DNA of 64,000 nt from Agromyces mangrovi (GTDB lineage: Bacteria > Actinomycetota > Actinomycetes > Actinomycetales > Microbacteriaceae). A program made the translations under genes and the position numbers. The notes beneath the pieces are model-generated. The model worked only from the letters and a program-made list of their open reading frames with translations. It was not told the origin of the DNA and ran no database searches. How positions within the stretch are numbered: position 1 is the first letter of the stretch; each line of letters begins with the position of its first letter. The DNA is taken from positions 1,488,001 to 1,552,000 of the forward strand of contig NZ_AP027737.1 in NCBI RefSeq assembly GCF_030296695.1, in the 5' to 3' direction. Positions 63,169 through 64,000 of the stretch are shown in pieces.

Positions 63169-64000
63169 CTAACGGGCGCCGGGAGCGCGCAGAGCGCCGT
63201 CCATCGCTCGACGGAGCCCGTCGAGATGGCGGTCGATGCCGAACCGCTCCGCCCAGCCGCGACACGCTTCGGGTCCGACGTCCCGCGCCCGCCGGATCGC
63301 CCCGGCGAGCGCCGACGCCGTCGGCTCGGCGGCGCGGAAGCCGCTCTCGCCGTCGCGCACGGTCTCGAGGTAGCCGCCCGCCGCGATGGTCGCCGCGGGC
63401 GTGCCCTCGAGGGCGGCCTCCAGCACGGTCAGGCCGAAGTCCTCTCGTGCGGCGCCGACCACCACGGCCGCGTGCCGGTACACCCAGCACAGCTCGGCGT
63501 CGCTCACGCGTCCGAGGCCGTAGACCCGCTCGTCGGGCGCATCGAGCTCGGCCGATCCGGCGCCGACGACGACCACCGCGAGCTCCGCGGCGAGCGCCGC
63601 CTCGACCGCGAGCCGCACGTTCTTGTACCCGCGGTCGCGCGCGACGACGACCGCGAACTCGTCGGGCAGGTTGCGGCCGGGCGCGACGGCCTCGCTCGCG
63701 ACCGGTGAGACGGGCGGATGCACCACCTCGGCGTCCACCCCGTAGGCGTCGCGGATGCGGTCGCGCGTCACCGCCGAGTTCGCGACGATGGCGTCGGCCC
63801 GCCGCATCGCGTCGCCGTCGCCACGGCGCAGCAGCGGCGTACTCACCGTGAGGCCCGCTCGCCGCACGCGGCTCAGTCGCATCCGGTAGTCGTCGGCCGC
63901 GTACAGCCAGCGGGCGGGGCTGTGCACGTAGACGATATGCGGCATGTCGAAGGCGAAGCGGTGGGCCCATCCGCTGCTCGAGACGAGGGCGACGTCGCCG
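63169..64000 (-). CDS. Glycosyltransferase family 4, 5' end cut by window edge
   Basis: The reading frame continues to the right window edge (codons GDVALVSSSGWAHRFAFDMPHIVYVHSPARWLY precede the internal ATG at 63945), so at least 277 residues belong to it. Motifs: HSPARWLYAADDYRMRLSRV, ADAIVANSAVTRDRI, AVVVARDRGYKNVRLAVEAAL and EDFGLTVLEAALEGTPAATIAAGGYLETV. This is the WbpZ-like mannosyl/rhamnosyl subgroup of GT4. It is the first visible gene of the leftward operon; the start and upstream genes lie beyond the window. Confidence 0.85.
   Translation of the reverse strand, partial: GDVALVSSSGWAHRFAFDMPHIVYVHSPARWLYAADDYRMRLSRVRRAGLTVSTPLLRRGDGDAMRRADAIVANSAVTRDRIRDAYGVDAEVVHPPVSPVASEAVAPGRNLPDEFAVVVARDRGYKNVRLAVEAALAAELAVVVVGAGSAELDAPDERVYGLGRVSDAELCWVYRHAAVVVGAAREDFGLTVLEAALEGTPAATIAAGGYLETVRDGESGFRAAEPTASALAGAIRRARDVGPEACRGWAERFGIDRHLDGLRRAMDGALRAPGAR

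Overview
The window reads as chromosome of a high-GC actinobacterium of the Microbacteriaceae type (Agromyces or Microbacterium-like). The evidence is strong G/C third-codon bias, frequent GTG/TTG starts, an HspR-controlled dnaK set with HAIR operators, DUF2017 next to clpS, and the recurring GGATGC/GCATCC hexamer. No rRNA, tRNA, CRISPR array, insertion sequence or phage gene was seen. The genus is an inference.

Left part (1-14.5 kb): a GAP-family membrane protein (cut by the window edge), a SHOCT-domain membrane protein, a copper-efflux pair (Cys-rich CopZ-like protein and CopA) behind a CsoR-like operator, DUF2017-clpS, a three-gene type III polyketide synthase operon (synthase, methyltransferase, flavin hydroxylase), an RsmC/RlmG-like methyltransferase, an intergenic array with GGCACGTGCC every 69 bp, and the leftward heat-shock set dnaK-grpE-copC-like-dnaJ-hspR. 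Middle part (14.5-40 kb): two MFS transporters, a secreted M1 peptidase, a PdxR-like regulator divergent from a PNPOx-fold protein, DUF2252, a RIO-type kinase with a small upstream leader ORF, a solute-binding/VWA protein, a His-rich MarR regulator, a GntR + Cache-domain pair divergent from a complete potABCD-type transporter operon, a large secreted NucH-type nuclease, a secreted beta-helix protein, and a TetR regulator divergent from an alpha/beta hydrolase.

Right part (40.3-64 kb, cut by the window edge): a surface-polysaccharide locus. It holds about ten glycosyltransferase genes (two coding for two-domain fusions), a low-molecular-weight tyrosine phosphatase with a BY-type tyrosine autokinase, an O-antigen-ligase/polymerase-like protein, an acyltransferase, a GH99/WbsX-like protein and a single-polypeptide ABC exporter. 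Embedded in it is an HPr-kinase-like protein with a C-terminal PqqD-like domain, a separate small PqqD protein and a NTP_transf_5-like nucleotidyltransferase. That combination recalls kinase-tailored lasso-peptide clusters, but no precursor, cyclase or leader protease is visible here. It is the best candidate for an undescribed system in this window.

Four genes (dnaK, an MFS transporter, a TetR regulator and a GT2 glycosyltransferase) each carry a -1 frameshift at a run of exactly five G/C. In each case a sixth base restores a full-length family protein. This is most simply a systematic homopolymer error in the sequence rather than gene decay, so these genes are probably intact in the organism.
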